Below, piece after piece: positions 26,214 to 35,116 of a DNA stretch of 64,000 nt (its first letter is position 1; each line of letters begins with the position of its first letter). The translations under genes were made by a program, and so were the position numbers. The stretch is taken from the NCBI GenBank assembly GCA_903873705.1, contig CAIQPK010000064.1, forward strand, positions 62,001 through 126,000, written 5' to 3'. The notes beneath the pieces were generated by a model. The model did no database searches and was not told where the DNA came from. It saw only the letters and a list, made by a program, of their open reading frames with translations. This DNA is from an uncultured Acidobacteriota bacterium (GTDB taxonomy: Bacteria; Acidobacteriota; Terriglobia; Terriglobales; Acidobacteriaceae).

Positions 26214-27992
26214 ATGACCGACGCACAGCTTTCCGGCCCCGCTTTCGACCTCACCGCACGTCAGATCGCCTACTTCTCCATGGAGATCGCGCTAGCCAAG
26301 GCCCTGCCCACCTACTCCGGCGGCCTCGGCATGTTGGCCGGCGACACCCTCCGCTCCGCAGCCGACACTGGCGCGCCCATCGTCGCCGTCTCCCTCGCGC
26401 ACCGCCGCGGCTACTTCCAGCAGCACCTCGACGCCGTCGGCCAGCAAACCGAATCCGACGTCGTCTGGTCCCCTGAGACCACCCTCCCCTCCGCCGGCGT
26501 CACCATCTCCGTCGCCATGCAAGGCCGCGAAGTCCTGGTCCGCGCCTGGCGCTTTGACGTCGTCGGCACCTCCGGCCACGTGATCCCCGTCTTCCTCCTC
26601 GATACCGACGTCGAAGGCAACGAGCCCTGGGACCGCACCCTCACCGACCACCTCTACGGCGGCGACACCTACTACCGCCTCTGCCAGGAAACCATCCTCG
26701 GTCTCGGCGGCATCGCCCTCCTCCACGCTCTCGGCATGACCCCCGAAGTCTGCCACATGAACGAAGGCCACGCCGCCCTGCTCTCCATCGGGCTGCTCGA
26801 AGCCCAGCTCGGCAACACCCCGCTCCGCGATGCCACCGAAGCCGACATTAAGGTCGTTCAGCAACAATGCATCTTCACCACCCACACCCCCGTCCCCGCC
26901 GGCCACGACCAGTTCGGCGTCGACCAGATGTACGCCGTCCTCGGCCATGACCGCGCCGCCGCCATAGAACGCCTCGGCTGCCTCCACAACGGCCTCATGA
27001 ACATGACCTACATCGCCCTCCGCTTCTCCCGCTACGTCAACGGCGTAGCCATGCAGCACGGCAAGGTCTCCCAGCAAATGTTCCCCGAGTACACCGTCCA
27101 CGCCATCACCAACGGCGTCCACGCCGCCACCTGGCTCTCGCAACCCTTCCAGCAACTCCTCGACAAGGAAGTTCCCGCCTGGCGTCACGACAACCAGTAC
27201 TTCCGCTCCGTCTACGGCATTCCTTCGGCCACCATTGCTGAAATCCACCACCTCGGCAAGCAGCGCCTCTTCGCCACCATCAAGGAGCGCACCGGAGTTG
27301 AGCTCGACCCCAGCGTCCTCACCCTCGGCTTCGCCCGCCGTGTCGCCACCTACAAGCGCGTTTCGCTGCTCCTCGAAGATCCCGCCCGCCTCGCCAAGAT
27401 CGCCAAAAAGCTCGGCGGCCTCCAGATCATCTTCGCCGGTAAAGCCCACCCCGCCGACAAGGCCGGCAAAGGCCTCATCCGCGACGTCTTCGCCGCCGCC
27501 GCCAAGGGCAACACCGCCAAGCTCCGCATCATCTACCTCGAAAACTACGACTGGGAACTAGGCGAGCAGCTCACCCAGGGCGTCGACGTCTGGGTCAACA
27601 CCCCGCTCCGCCCTTACGAGGCCTCCGGCACCTCCGGCATGAAGGCCGCCCTCAACGGCGTCCCTTCCCTCTCCGTCCTCGACGGCTGGTGGATTGAAGG
27701 CTGCGCCGAAAACATCACCGGCTGGGCCATCGAAGACCTCGATAACGAAGTCCACGAAGCCGCCGTCCTCTACAACAAGCTCGAGAACTCCATCGCCCCC
27801 ATGTATGCGAACAAGGCCGCCTGGGCCCAGATGCAGCGCCACTGCATCGCCATCAACGGCGCCTTCTTCAACACCCACCGCATGTTGGGCCAGTACGTCT
27901 CCAACGCCTACTTCCCCGCCTCGGCCTCAGTAGCCGTAACCGACCAGCCTCAGACCCCCGAAATCGAAACTCCCCAAAGCGTCCTGGCCTGA
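26214..27992 (+). CDS. glgP: Alpha-glucan phosphorylase (short type)
   Basis: A 592-residue glycosyltransferase family 35 enzyme that releases glucose-1-phosphate from alpha-glucans. Landmarks are YFSMEIAL and TYSGGLGMLAGD near the N-terminus, CHMNEGHAALL, FTTHTPVPAGHD, TLGFARRVATYKR (phosphate-binding region), and VNTPLRPYEASGTSGMK near the C-terminus, where the pyridoxal-phosphate site lies. It belongs to the shorter group of bacterial alpha-glucan phosphorylases and lacks the N-terminal extension of longer versions. It lies alone on the plus strand after a 240-bp spacer. Confidence 0.92.
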   Translation: MTDAQLSGPAFDLTARQIAYFSMEIALAKALPTYSGGLGMLAGDTLRSAADTGAPIVAVSLAHRRGYFQQHLDAVGQQTESDVVWSPETTLPSAGVTISVAMQGREVLVRAWRFDVVGTSGHVIPVFLLDTDVEGNEPWDRTLTDHLYGGDTYYRLCQETILGLGGIALLHALGMTPEVCHMNEGHAALLSIGLLEAQLGNTPLRDATEADIKVVQQQCIFTTHTPVPAGHDQFGVDQMYAVLGHDRAAAIERLGCLHNGLMNMTYIALRFSRYVNGVAMQHGKVSQQMFPEYTVHAITNGVHAATWLSQPFQQLLDKEVPAWRHDNQYFRSVYGIPSATIAEIHHLGKQRLFATIKERTGVELDPSVLTLGFARRVATYKRVSLLLEDPARLAKIAKKLGGLQIIFAGKAHPADKAGKGLIRDVFAAAAKGNTAKLRIIYLENYDWELGEQLTQGVDVWVNTPLRPYEASGTSGMKAALNGVPSLSVLDGWWIEGCAENITGWAIEDLDNEVHEAAVLYNKLENSIAPMYANKAAWAQMQRHCIAINGAFFNTHRMLGQYVSNAYFPASASVAVTDQPQTPEIETPQSVLA

Positions 27993-28019
27993 CAACAAAC
28001 AGCTAATCAATCCGCATTC

Positions 28020-28180
28020 GCCGTTGCCCTTGCCCTGCCGTTGTTCTCCCCCAACCCCACCACCCGTCATCTCGACCGGAGGCCGCGCTCTTTGCGGCCG
28101 CAGTGGAGAGATCCCCGCATTGGCACCTGCCGTTGCTTTTGCGTTGCCGTTGCTGTTGCCCTCGCCCTTGCCTGTACTTC
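28020..28180. repeat. Composite intergenic repeat, copy B
   Basis: A palindromic core (28065-28121: GTCATCTCGACCGGAGG ... GGAGAGATCCCCGCATTGG, with an inner CCGCGCTC/GCGGCCGC stem) is flanked on both sides by TTGC hexamer arrays (GCCGTTGCCCTTGCCC before, GTTGCTTTTGCGTTGCCG after). It fills most of the spacer between the phosphorylase and the GAF gene. Confidence 0.75.
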
Positions 28181-28287
28181 ACCTCCCCGTAAACCCGAAG
28201 CCAAATGCCTGATCCCGCAACCACGCTTTCCGCTTTACACCGCCCTCCCCATCCACTACCGTCAATGAACAACGCGTCGGGCCAAAC

Positions 28288-29094
28288 ATGACCACCACAA
28301 CAACGGACACCGGCATGAAGCTCCGCGACCTCTGCGACGACGACGCCTTCCTTGGCCGCGCTCTCCGCAAGCGCGACCCCATGCACGCCATCGACGCCCT
28401 CCGCCGCCTCGCCCACGTCTTCGCCACAAGCCCTGCCGACGGTCTCCAACAGCTCGTCGAAATCGCCGTCGACGCCACCGGCGCCGACTCCGCCGGCATC
28501 TCCCTCGACGAGTCAGCCGACCCCGCCCGCCAGAACTTCCGCTGGATCGCCGTCGCCGGAACCTTCGCCGAATACCTCGGTGGCACCACCCCGCGTTTCG
28601 CCAGCCCTTGCGGCACCTGTCTCGACCGCGGCGCTCCCCAGCTTTACAGCGTCACCAAGCCGTTTTACGATTCGCTCGGCGTCACCGCCCGTGAAATCCC
28701 TGACGGCATCCTCATCCCTTGGCACTCGGTCGATCAGCAGGGCGGCGACGCCCGCGGAACCCTCTGGGCCGTCTCCCACCGTGAGGGTGACGCCTTCGAT
28801 ATCGAAGACTACCGCCTCCTCGCCTCGCTCGCCGACTTTGCCGCCATCGCGGTCCGCTACGACCAGCAGCACAAGGCCATCGTCTCCCAGGCACGCTTCG
28901 CCGCTGCCGGCGAGATGGCCAACCGCCTCGCTCACCGCATCAACAATCCTCTCCAGGGCCTCACCAACACCCTCTTCCTCGCCTCTCAACCCGGCCAGGA
29001 CGCCCACCTCTACGCCCAGCAGGCACTCGACGACCTAGCCCGCCTCTCCCGCACCGTCAGCCAGCTCCTCAGCCTTGATTACAACGCCCAGTAA
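28288..29094 (+). CDS. GAF-domain protein with histidine-kinase H-box but no ATPase domain
   Basis: A 268-residue protein. Residues about 40-195 are a GAF sensor domain (ATGADSAGISL, SPCGTCLDRG, PWHSVDQQGGDARGTLWAV). Residues 200-265 form a two-helix HisKA-like segment with LAHRINNPLQGLTN, where His216 is the phospho-acceptor position. The protein then stops: there is no HATPase_c domain with N, G1 and G2 boxes, and none follows in the next gene. It could be a dimerising sensor phosphorylated by another kinase, or a truncated kinase. No clear ribosome site; the ATG at 28315 is an alternative. Confidence 0.75.
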   Translation: MTTTTTDTGMKLRDLCDDDAFLGRALRKRDPMHAIDALRRLAHVFATSPADGLQQLVEIAVDATGADSAGISLDESADPARQNFRWIAVAGTFAEYLGGTTPRFASPCGTCLDRGAPQLYSVTKPFYDSLGVTAREIPDGILIPWHSVDQQGGDARGTLWAVSHREGDAFDIEDYRLLASLADFAAIAVRYDQQHKAIVSQARFAAAGEMANRLAHRINNPLQGLTNTLFLASQPGQDAHLYAQQALDDLARLSRTVSQLLSLDYNAQ

Positions 29095-29165
29095 TCCTCC
29101 AACCCCGCGTCATCACTGCCGCTGAAAACCAGCATCTACCGTTGGTGTTGCGTGCCGGTTCTCAC

Positions 29166-29192
29166 CGGCATCCTGAGCGCAGCCAGGACCCT
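29166..29192. repeat. Short dispersed repeat, GCATCCTGAGCGCAGC type
   Basis: The spacer before the peroxiredoxin gene contains GGCATCCTGAGCGCAGCCAGGACC, a partial copy of the family seen at 40474 and 51159. Confidence 0.6.
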
Positions 29193-29228
29193 CACGCGCT
29201 ACCATAGAAGCTCCAAGGAGCCCACCAC

Positions 29229-29702
29229 ATGCCCGCCCCCCAACTAGGCAAAAAAGTCCCCGACTTCACTCTCCCCGACCAGGACAACAACCCCGTCTCC
29301 CTCTACGACTTCAAGGGCAAAACCGTCGTCCTCTTCTTCTACCCCAAGGCCGACACCCCTGGCTGCACCATCGAAGCCTGCGAATTCCGCGACAACTTCC
29401 CCAAATTCAAAAAGCTCCAGGACTCCCGCGTAGTCATCCTCGGCATCTCCCGCGACACCCCCAAAGCCCAGAAGAAGTTCGCAGAAAAGTTCAGCCTCCC
29501 CTACACGCTCCTCGCCGACGAGAACCAGGAGATCGTCAAGAGCTGGGAGCTCGTCAAACCCAAAACCATGTACGGCAAGCTGGTCACCGGAGTAGCCCGC
29601 ACCACCTACGTCATCGGCCCCGACCAGAAACTCCAGCACATCTTCGAAAACGTCAAACCCGAAGGCCACGCCGAACAGGTCCTGGCCCTCCTGAAGCAGT
29701 AA
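29229..29702 (+). CDS. bcp: Thioredoxin-dependent peroxiredoxin (Bcp type)
   Basis: A 157-residue peroxiredoxin that reduces hydroperoxides. The AhpC/TSA fold starts at VPDFTLPDQD, with the active site YPKADTPGCTIEAC. Peroxidatic Cys46 and a second Cys51 five residues on are the arrangement of Bcp/PrxQ atypical 2-Cys enzymes. Length is usual for the family. An AAGGAG lies upstream of ATG 29229. It is monocistronic between repeat-rich spacers. Confidence 0.93.
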   Translation: MPAPQLGKKVPDFTLPDQDNNPVSLYDFKGKTVVLFFYPKADTPGCTIEACEFRDNFPKFKKLQDSRVVILGISRDTPKAQKKFAEKFSLPYTLLADENQEIVKSWELVKPKTMYGKLVTGVARTTYVIGPDQKLQHIFENVKPEGHAEQVLALLKQ

Positions 29703-29715
29703 CCAAACCTAGCAA

Positions 29716-29802
29716 CGGTCATCTCGTCCGAAGCATCCCGCACGTTACGATGCGCGGTGGAGAGACCCCAGCAGGGGCAATTGCTGTTGCCGTTGCTTGT
29801 TC
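29716..29802. repeat. Composite intergenic repeat, copy C
   Basis: GGTCATCTCGTCCGAAGC ... GGTGGAGAGACCCCAGC followed by GCAATTGCTGTTGCCGTTGC is a diverged copy of the composite elements at 25.4 kb and 28.0 kb. Confidence 0.65.
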
Positions 29803-29869
29803 TACTTCGCGAAACTTGGCCAAACTCCGCGACCTTTGCGTCAAGGCTTTTGCTCACTTCCGCGCCGCC

Positions 29870-30517
29870 CTAAGGCTTCACCACCGGCACCGCCAGGGTC
29901 ACCACCAGCGCCGGCACCTTGAACTTCACCACCGTCCCCGCCGCCACTCCCCCCTCGGTCCCCTTCTCGGGAGCCGAATCCGCCAGCTCTTTCTTCCCTT
30001 CTTTCCCAAAAAACGTCTGCGCATCGCTGATCGCGCCCACCGGCCCCACCCGCGTCACCTGCAGCGTCAGCTCGCCCTGGCTCTGGAACTTCCCCGCCGC
30101 GGCCACCGCCAGTACCGTCAGCCCCACCGGCGTCCCCGCCGGCAGCACTCGACCATCCGACACCTTCACCGGCGCCCCCAGCACCGCCCTCACCATGTCC
30201 CCATTCCTCGACTGCCCCGAGTCCGCGCCCTGTTTCAGCACCACCGCAATCTCCGCATTCGGAGCCAGCGATAACCCCCGCGTAACCGGCATCACCGGGC
30301 TCGCCTCTGCGCTCGCATCCACCACCGGCTGCGGCGGAGCCCCCGCCACCGGCCCCAGCGTCGCGCTGTCCACCACCGATTGCGTGCTCGTCGGCATGCT
30401 CTGCGCCATCGCAGCAGCCGTACACAGCGCCAGCAGCAGCACCGCAATCAAAACCCATTCATCCATGCTCAGAAAGCGGCGACGTCCGCCCGGATTCCTT
30501 CCCTGGTGTGCCAACAT
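29870..30517 (-). CDS. Hypothetical membrane-anchored or secreted protein (215 aa)
   Basis: From the ATG at 30517 (GAGG nine bases upstream) a basic N-terminus precedes a hydrophobic segment (WVLIAVLLLALCTAAAMA) ending like a signal peptide. The mature region from about residue 80 reads as beta-rich (NAEIAVVLKQ, VLPAGTPVGLTVLAV, GELTLQVTRVG), with a Lys/Glu-rich linker. No family recognised. Another possible start is the ATG at 30466. The C-terminal 30 residues are Val/Ala-rich (KFKVPALVVTLAVP). Confidence 0.6.
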   Translation of the reverse strand: MLAHQGRNPGGRRRFLSMDEWVLIAVLLLALCTAAAMAQSMPTSTQSVVDSATLGPVAGAPPQPVVDASAEASPVMPVTRGLSLAPNAEIAVVLKQGADSGQSRNGDMVRAVLGAPVKVSDGRVLPAGTPVGLTVLAVAAAGKFQSQGELTLQVTRVGPVGAISDAQTFFGKEGKKELADSAPEKGTEGGVAAGTVVKFKVPALVVTLAVPVVKP

Positions 30518-30609
30518 GAATAATGACCTCGTCTCTTCTCGTTTCTTAGGATGGGTCTGAGCAGCCCGGTGTTGCACCCGCGCCGCCGCAATCGCACCGC
30601 CCAACGCCC

Positions 30610-31323
30610 ATGTTTCTTCCCGAAATCGCCATCGCCGCCGGCTCCCTCACCACCGCGCTCACCCTCGGCAGCGCGGCCCTGCTTCCCCAATCCCAGCTTT
30701 TCGGCCGCACCCTCATCGCTGGTAACGACCCCAACGAAATCGCCCTCACTTACGACGACGGCCCCAACGACGCCTGCACCGAGCCCCTCCTCGAGCTCCT
30801 CGCCCGCCACCACACCCGCGCCACCTTCTTCATGATCGGCCGCTACGTCCGCCACTCCCCCACCCTTGCCCGCCAGGTCCTCGCCGCCGGACACCTCATC
30901 GGCAACCACACCGTCACCCACCCCTGGCTCGCCTGGCAATCCCCTGCCCGCATCCGCGAAGAGCTCCGCGGCTGCAATCAAGCCCTCGAAGACGCCCTCG
31001 GCATCTCCATCCACTACTTCCGCCCACCCCACGGAGCCCGCCGCCCGTACGTCCTCCAGCAAGCCGCTGAGCTGGGACTCACCACCGTCCAGTGGAACGC
31101 CATGGGCAAAGACTGGCAGCCCATCCTTCCCGCCGCCATCGTCGCCAACATTGACCGCAGCCTGCCCCGCCGCCGCAACCGCGCCGCCAACGTCCTCCTC
31201 CACGACGGCTCCCACCTCGTCATGGGCGCCGACCGCACGGCCACCATCGCCGCCACCGAGATCCTCCTCACCCGCGCCGCCAACACCCCCACCCGCTTCG
31301 TCACCGTCGACGCCTGGACCTAA
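30610..31323 (+). CDS. Polysaccharide deacetylase (CE4/NodB family)
   Basis: A 237-residue protein with the NodB motifs: TYDDGPND (catalytic Asp and metal Asp), FFMIGRYV, GNHTVTHP (metal His residues), RPPHGARRP, and LLHDGSH near the C-terminus. It would deacetylate N-acetylated polysaccharide such as peptidoglycan or chitin. A hydrophobic N-terminus (LPEIAIAAGSLTTALTLGSAAL) may be an uncleaved anchor. The ferredoxin gene starts 85 bp after its stop. Confidence 0.88.
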   Translation: MFLPEIAIAAGSLTTALTLGSAALLPQSQLFGRTLIAGNDPNEIALTYDDGPNDACTEPLLELLARHHTRATFFMIGRYVRHSPTLARQVLAAGHLIGNHTVTHPWLAWQSPARIREELRGCNQALEDALGISIHYFRPPHGARRPYVLQQAAELGLTTVQWNAMGKDWQPILPAAIVANIDRSLPRRRNRAANVLLHDGSHLVMGADRTATIAATEILLTRAANTPTRFVTVDAWT

Positions 31324-31408
31324 GACCTTCTCAGCAGCCTCTCCGCCAATATCCCGCCCGTCCGCGCTGCTCGTCAATGCCGTATCCGCGATAAACTCAC
31401 TATTGACC

Positions 31409-31843
31409 ATGTCTGAACCAGAAATCACGCTCCCCGAAGTCGACCTCTCCCAGCCCCCCGCCGAGAACATCGTCCGCGTAACCTTCCAGCCCGAAGGCAA
31501 GACCGTCGAGTTCCCCTTCGACACCCTGCCCTACGACGGCCACGGCCTCCCCATGAGCATCCTCGACGTCGCCGAAAACTACCACATCTTCCTCGACCAC
31601 GCCTGCGGCGGCGTCTGCGCCTGCACCACCTGCCACATCCACGTCAAAGCCGGCGCCACCGGCCTCTCCGAAGCCGAAGACCTTGAACTCGACCGCATGG
31701 ACACCGCCCCCGGCCTTCAACTCAACTCCCGCCTCGGCTGCCAGGCCGTTATTGAAAAACCCGGCGCCTACGTCGTCGAAATCCCGAGCTGGAACAAGAA
31801 CTACGTCCAGGAAGGCAAGCCCGCCGCCGTAGTCAAGAAGTAG
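31409..31843 (+). CDS. 2Fe-2S ferredoxin (adrenodoxin/ISC type)
   Basis: A 144-residue protein from ATG 31409. The cluster ligands are spaced C-x5-C-x2-C (Cys66, Cys72, Cys75 in CGGVCACTTC) with the fourth at Cys111 (RLGCQAV). This is the adrenodoxin/Fdx pattern used in iron-sulfur cluster assembly and P450 electron transfer. It has a longer N-terminus than Fdx of E. coli. A strong hairpin follows the gene. The frame is open far upstream, but that part is a shadow of the deacetylase gene. Confidence 0.9.
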   Translation: MSEPEITLPEVDLSQPPAENIVRVTFQPEGKTVEFPFDTLPYDGHGLPMSILDVAENYHIFLDHACGGVCACTTCHIHVKAGATGLSEAEDLELDRMDTAPGLQLNSRLGCQAVIEKPGAYVVEIPSWNKNYVQEGKPAAVVKK

Positions 31844-31865
31844 CCCAACACCTTCGCTCCACAAA

Positions 31866-31909
31866 AACGCCCGGTTGTGACACTCCAAAGAGTGCCCCAA
31901 CCGGGCGTT
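31866..31909 (+). terminator. Hairpin terminator after the ferredoxin gene
   Basis: AACGCCCGGTTG pairs perfectly with CAACCGGGCGTT, and an inner stem GACACTC/GAGTG extends it. It lies 22 bases after the ferredoxin stop. The T-run is short (TTC), so it may act in both directions only weakly. Confidence 0.7.
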
Positions 31910-31962
31910 CTGCATTCCCACGTCCTGCATAACGTAGCTCCAGCACTCCACTGGAGCCAATC

Positions 31963-32520
31963 ATGTTGCCTCGTCTTATCGCATTCGTTCTTGCCACCGC
32001 CTTCATCGCTCTCGCTCAGGCTCAGGCCCCCGGCGATGGCCACCAGAAAAAACCTATCGTTTACACGCCAACGGTGCCCTTCACAACAGGATGGGAAGCC
32101 AGCAAGAAGGGCGACTACAATCCCCTCGACGTCGTCAGAATTTCCGAACCCGGCGTCCGGCATCCCTGCCGCATCCCTGTATTTACAGCCGACTCGCTTA
32201 TCTGCAAAGGAGGCTTCCGCAGAAAAGAGGTCAGCTACGCTAGAAACGACGTAGCCGCTCTCATCCTTCCGCCTTATCACGGCGAGCGTAACCGCTTCAT
32301 CGCTAGTTGGATCTTCAGTGGAGTCTGTATCGCCGGCTCGTTCTTCGCTCCAACCATCGCGGTCGCCATCCTGCTTCGTGTAGCTGCAGGCGCCCCGCTT
32401 GCATTCGTAGGGTTCGAGCTCCTATTCGGGTCGAGTATGTCCGAAGACGGTAACGATCACGACGCCGACTGGCTGTTCTATCAGAGCCCCGGAACATCTC
32501 TGACAGTCACCTTGCACTGA
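31963..32520 (+). CDS. Secreted/membrane hypothetical protein (185 aa)
   Basis: A signal peptide (MLPRLIAFVLATAFIALAQAQA) is followed by a region with KEVSYARNDVAALILPP and two hydrophobic segments near the C-terminus (FIASWIFSGVCIAGSFFAP, VAILLRVAAGAPLAFVGFEL). No family recognised. The gene just downstream (32566) appears to encode a related protein, with YDRDDVQSIAIAP at the corresponding place, so the two are probably tandem paralogues. Confidence 0.6.
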   Translation: MLPRLIAFVLATAFIALAQAQAPGDGHQKKPIVYTPTVPFTTGWEASKKGDYNPLDVVRISEPGVRHPCRIPVFTADSLICKGGFRRKEVSYARNDVAALILPPYHGERNRFIASWIFSGVCIAGSFFAPTIAVAILLRVAAGAPLAFVGFELLFGSSMSEDGNDHDADWLFYQSPGTSLTVTLH

Positions 32521-32565
32521 CCGAACTTTGCTTGTTCAAAGTCGAGCGCCACCCTGGAGCGATCT

Positions 32566-33055
32566 ATGTCGTCACCTATCCTTGCTGCTCTTCTCGCTGC
32601 CACACTCGCCATCACAGCCCACGCGCAAGCGCCCATCGGACGCCGCCCTCCGCTCTCCACCTGGCCCGCACTCATGACCTTTCGCACCGGCCTCATCGTC
32701 GCCACATGCGACGGCCTCGAAGACTTCTGCGCCCGACCCACCTTCGAAGCCTACCGCCTCAACTGCGCCGGCCCGCAAGGCCCACGCTCATGGCGTCTAC
32801 GACCGCGACGACGTGCAGTCGATCGCCATCGCGCCAAAACATTACCACGCGCTAAACGGCGCACCCAAAGCCCTCGCCGAAGGTGGCGGCGCATTTCTTC
32901 TGCTCAGCGCCGCATGCGGCGTCGACGGAGGCCCGCCCTGCAAAACCCCCGCCATCGTCGGATTGGCATTATTGGCTTCGTCGATGGCCGTCAAGATCGC
33001 GCAGATCCACCATCACCCGCAACCACTCCAGCTGATCTATCAGGCTCCGAACTAA
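32566..33055 (+). pseudogene. Frameshifted paralogue of the 31963 gene
   Basis: The first frame from ATG 32566 encodes a signal peptide (MSSPILAALLAATLAITAHAQA) and continues to about 32775 (FEAYRLNCAGP), then turns into Arg-rich nonsense. A second frame carries on with RKAHAHGVYDRDDVQSIAIAP and a plausible hydrophobic stretch (AFLLLSAACG, IVGLALLASSMAVKI) to a stop at 33055. A one-base indel near 32765-32785 would restore a single ORF of about 163 residues. It is either a pseudogene or a sequencing error. Confidence 0.65.
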
Positions 33056-33975
33056 AACAGCTTCGGCCACTCCAGCAGCGAGTGCTTCTTCAGGTCCGGT
33101 GCCAGCGTCAGCGTCACCTCGTGCTTGTCCCGCAACACCGTCAGGCTCACTGCCTGCCCCTTGTTCGCCCGCAGATGCTTTGCCCAGTCCGAAGTCGACG
33201 CCACATTTGACGCATCCATCTTCAGCACCACATCGCCCGCCCGCAAACCCGCGAGCGCCGCCGGACTGTTCGCCTCAACGCCATGCACCAGCAACCCTGT
33301 CTTAGGAGGTGCTCCAAAGAATCCCGCCAGCTGCGGCTCCATCGTCTCCAGCGTCGCACCCGTGTAAGGCGTCGTCCGCAGCACGCTGCCGATAAAGCTC
33401 TGTCCGTGCGCCTGCGGTTTGGGCGCTGGTTCTTCCACCGTAAAGCGCTCAATCAGGATGCTCTGAACTTCATCACTCGGCGCCGGCGGCTCCGGCGACG
33501 TCATCCTCTGCCAAGCCATCCGTTCCACGTCCTGCCGGTTCGCCAGCTTGGCCTCCACCGTCATCGCCCGCCCCTGCCGCAAAATCGACAGGCTCACCGC
33601 CGCCCCCGGCGACGACTCCCGAATCTTCCGCCGCAGCTCATCCGCATGGTCAATGTTCTGCCCATTGATCTGCAACACGATATCGTGCGGCTGCAGCCCG
33701 GCCTTACCCGCCGGCCCATCATGGTCCACCATCGTGATCTCGGCGCCGTGCGGTCCCTGCAGCCGCAGCGCATTCACCTGGTCATCAGCGAGGTCATGGA
33801 ACTCCACGCCAAGGTATCCCTGCGCCCGCTCATGCGTCCCCGGCGCAGACCCCTCTGCCAACGCGAACGGCACAGCACCCACCGCCAGCACGCACCCCAG
33901 CACCGCCTGCGTCCACACGCGGCGGCGCAAGACAGGCAGATCAAGTCGAGCGAGTAGTTCAGTTTGAGCGAGCAT
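33052..33975 (-). CDS. Two-PDZ-domain membrane or periplasmic protein
   Basis: A 307-residue protein. One hydrophobic segment (VLGCVLAVGAVPFALA) serves as signal or anchor. Two PDZ domains follow: the first around YLGVEFHDLA to DIVLQINGQNI, the second around TGLLVHGVEANSPAALAGLRAGDVVLKMD. There is no protease domain, unlike DegP or DegS. It lies 24 bp after an anti-sigma-like gene and is probably co-transcribed with it, so it may tether or scaffold envelope-stress signalling; that is inference. An ATG at 33993 is an alternative start. Confidence 0.72.
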   Translation of the reverse strand: MLAQTELLARLDLPVLRRRVWTQAVLGCVLAVGAVPFALAEGSAPGTHERAQGYLGVEFHDLADDQVNALRLQGPHGAEITMVDHDGPAGKAGLQPHDIVLQINGQNIDHADELRRKIRESSPGAAVSLSILRQGRAMTVEAKLANRQDVERMAWQRMTSPEPPAPSDEVQSILIERFTVEEPAPKPQAHGQSFIGSVLRTTPYTGATLETMEPQLAGFFGAPPKTGLLVHGVEANSPAALAGLRAGDVVLKMDASNVASTSDWAKHLRANKGQAVSLTVLRDKHEVTLTLAPDLKKHSLLEWPKLF

Positions 33976-33999
33976 CGAAATCAGCATGATCACAAGTCG

Positions 34000-34971
34000 T
34001 TATTGAATGTCCGCAGTCCCCTGCAAAAACTGAAAGGAAGCCGTACGAATCGCGGGATTCGCATCCTGCGCAGAAACCGTCCGCAGCACCTGCCGCACGC
34101 TGGAGTCCGCCTGCACCGGCTGCAGCAGCGAGACCGCCCGCGTCCGTACACTCGGGCTCGCATCCGTCATCAGCGACTTCAGCACCGCATCGCGGACCCG
34201 CTCATCCTGTGCCACATACGGCTGCAAACCTTCGAGCGCCTTCAGCCGCACCGTTGCGTTCTTGTCCGAGCGCAGCGACGCCAGCAGCGCCGTACGAATG
34301 CCATCATTAGCTCCGCTCGCCGAGTCGCCCTCGCAGCTGTGCCCAGCCAGGCATTCGCTCGCCAGCAGCGCAACCGAGTTCGCATGAACATCATTCGTCG
34401 TCGCCAGCTTCGTGCCCAGCATCAACAGCTGACGAATCTGCGGATCATCCAGAGACCCCTGGACCGACTCCGGCACCATGCGGTTGTAATTCACCTGGAC
34501 GATCTCCGAGTTCGGCGTCTGCACAATCCCCGAAACGCTGGCAATCGCGCCCTGCGACGTGTTCGACAGAATCACCGGAACCGGCAGTTTCGGCGCATGA
34601 GCCACCTGGTAACGCGTCAGAAGATTCCCACCCAGAAAGCCCATGCCAATCAGCAGCGTTGTCAACGCCGGCGCCGACTGCATCGTCCCCACCCAGCGAA
34701 AGAAGTTGCCCATCAAACGTGCCGCGAACGACCGAGGCGGCAAGGCGTCGAGCATCTCATCCAGCCGCATCCGCGAAGCCGCCACCAGGTTTGGCGAAGG
34801 TTCCACCATCGGCATCAGCGCGAGTTCTGCTTCCAGCGCCTGCAGTGCCTTCCACTCCCGCCGGCAATCTTCGCAATCGGTAAGGTGCTGCTCCAGCGGG
34901 AACTGCAGCTCATCGGGCAGCTCACCATATTGAGCCAGGATCATGTTCTGTTGTGCGTTATCGCAAATCAT
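34000..34971 (-). CDS. Anti-sigma factor with zinc finger and HEAT-like repeats
   Basis: A 323-residue protein. Residues 1-45 are a zf-HC2-type anti-sigma domain (HLTDCEDC, giving H-x3-C-x2-C). A transmembrane segment lies near 105-120 (ALTTLLIGMGFLGGNLL). The external part from about 190 contains HEAT-like repeats with NATVRLKALEGL, SPSVRTRAVSLL and NPAIRTASFQFL. It follows the sigma factor gene on the same strand and would sequester it at the membrane. HEAT repeats in the sensor part are unusual and suggest a protein-binding input. Confidence 0.8.
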   Translation of the reverse strand: MICDNAQQNMILAQYGELPDELQFPLEQHLTDCEDCRREWKALQALEAELALMPMVEPSPNLVAASRMRLDEMLDALPPRSFAARLMGNFFRWVGTMQSAPALTTLLIGMGFLGGNLLTRYQVAHAPKLPVPVILSNTSQGAIASVSGIVQTPNSEIVQVNYNRMVPESVQGSLDDPQIRQLLMLGTKLATTNDVHANSVALLASECLAGHSCEGDSASGANDGIRTALLASLRSDKNATVRLKALEGLQPYVAQDERVRDAVLKSLMTDASPSVRTRAVSLLQPVQADSSVRQVLRTVSAQDANPAIRTASFQFLQGTADIQ

Positions 34972-35116
34972 TACGACGTACCTCGACCAGCCTCAAAATT
35001 TGTTCACCCTGCATGCGCGGTTCTATGCCCGCTGCATCTCTTACTCACTACCAAATGGCCCGACCGCTCTTGCGTACCTTCACTACGCTCTACTCACTAC
35101 TCTCTACCCACTGCTC

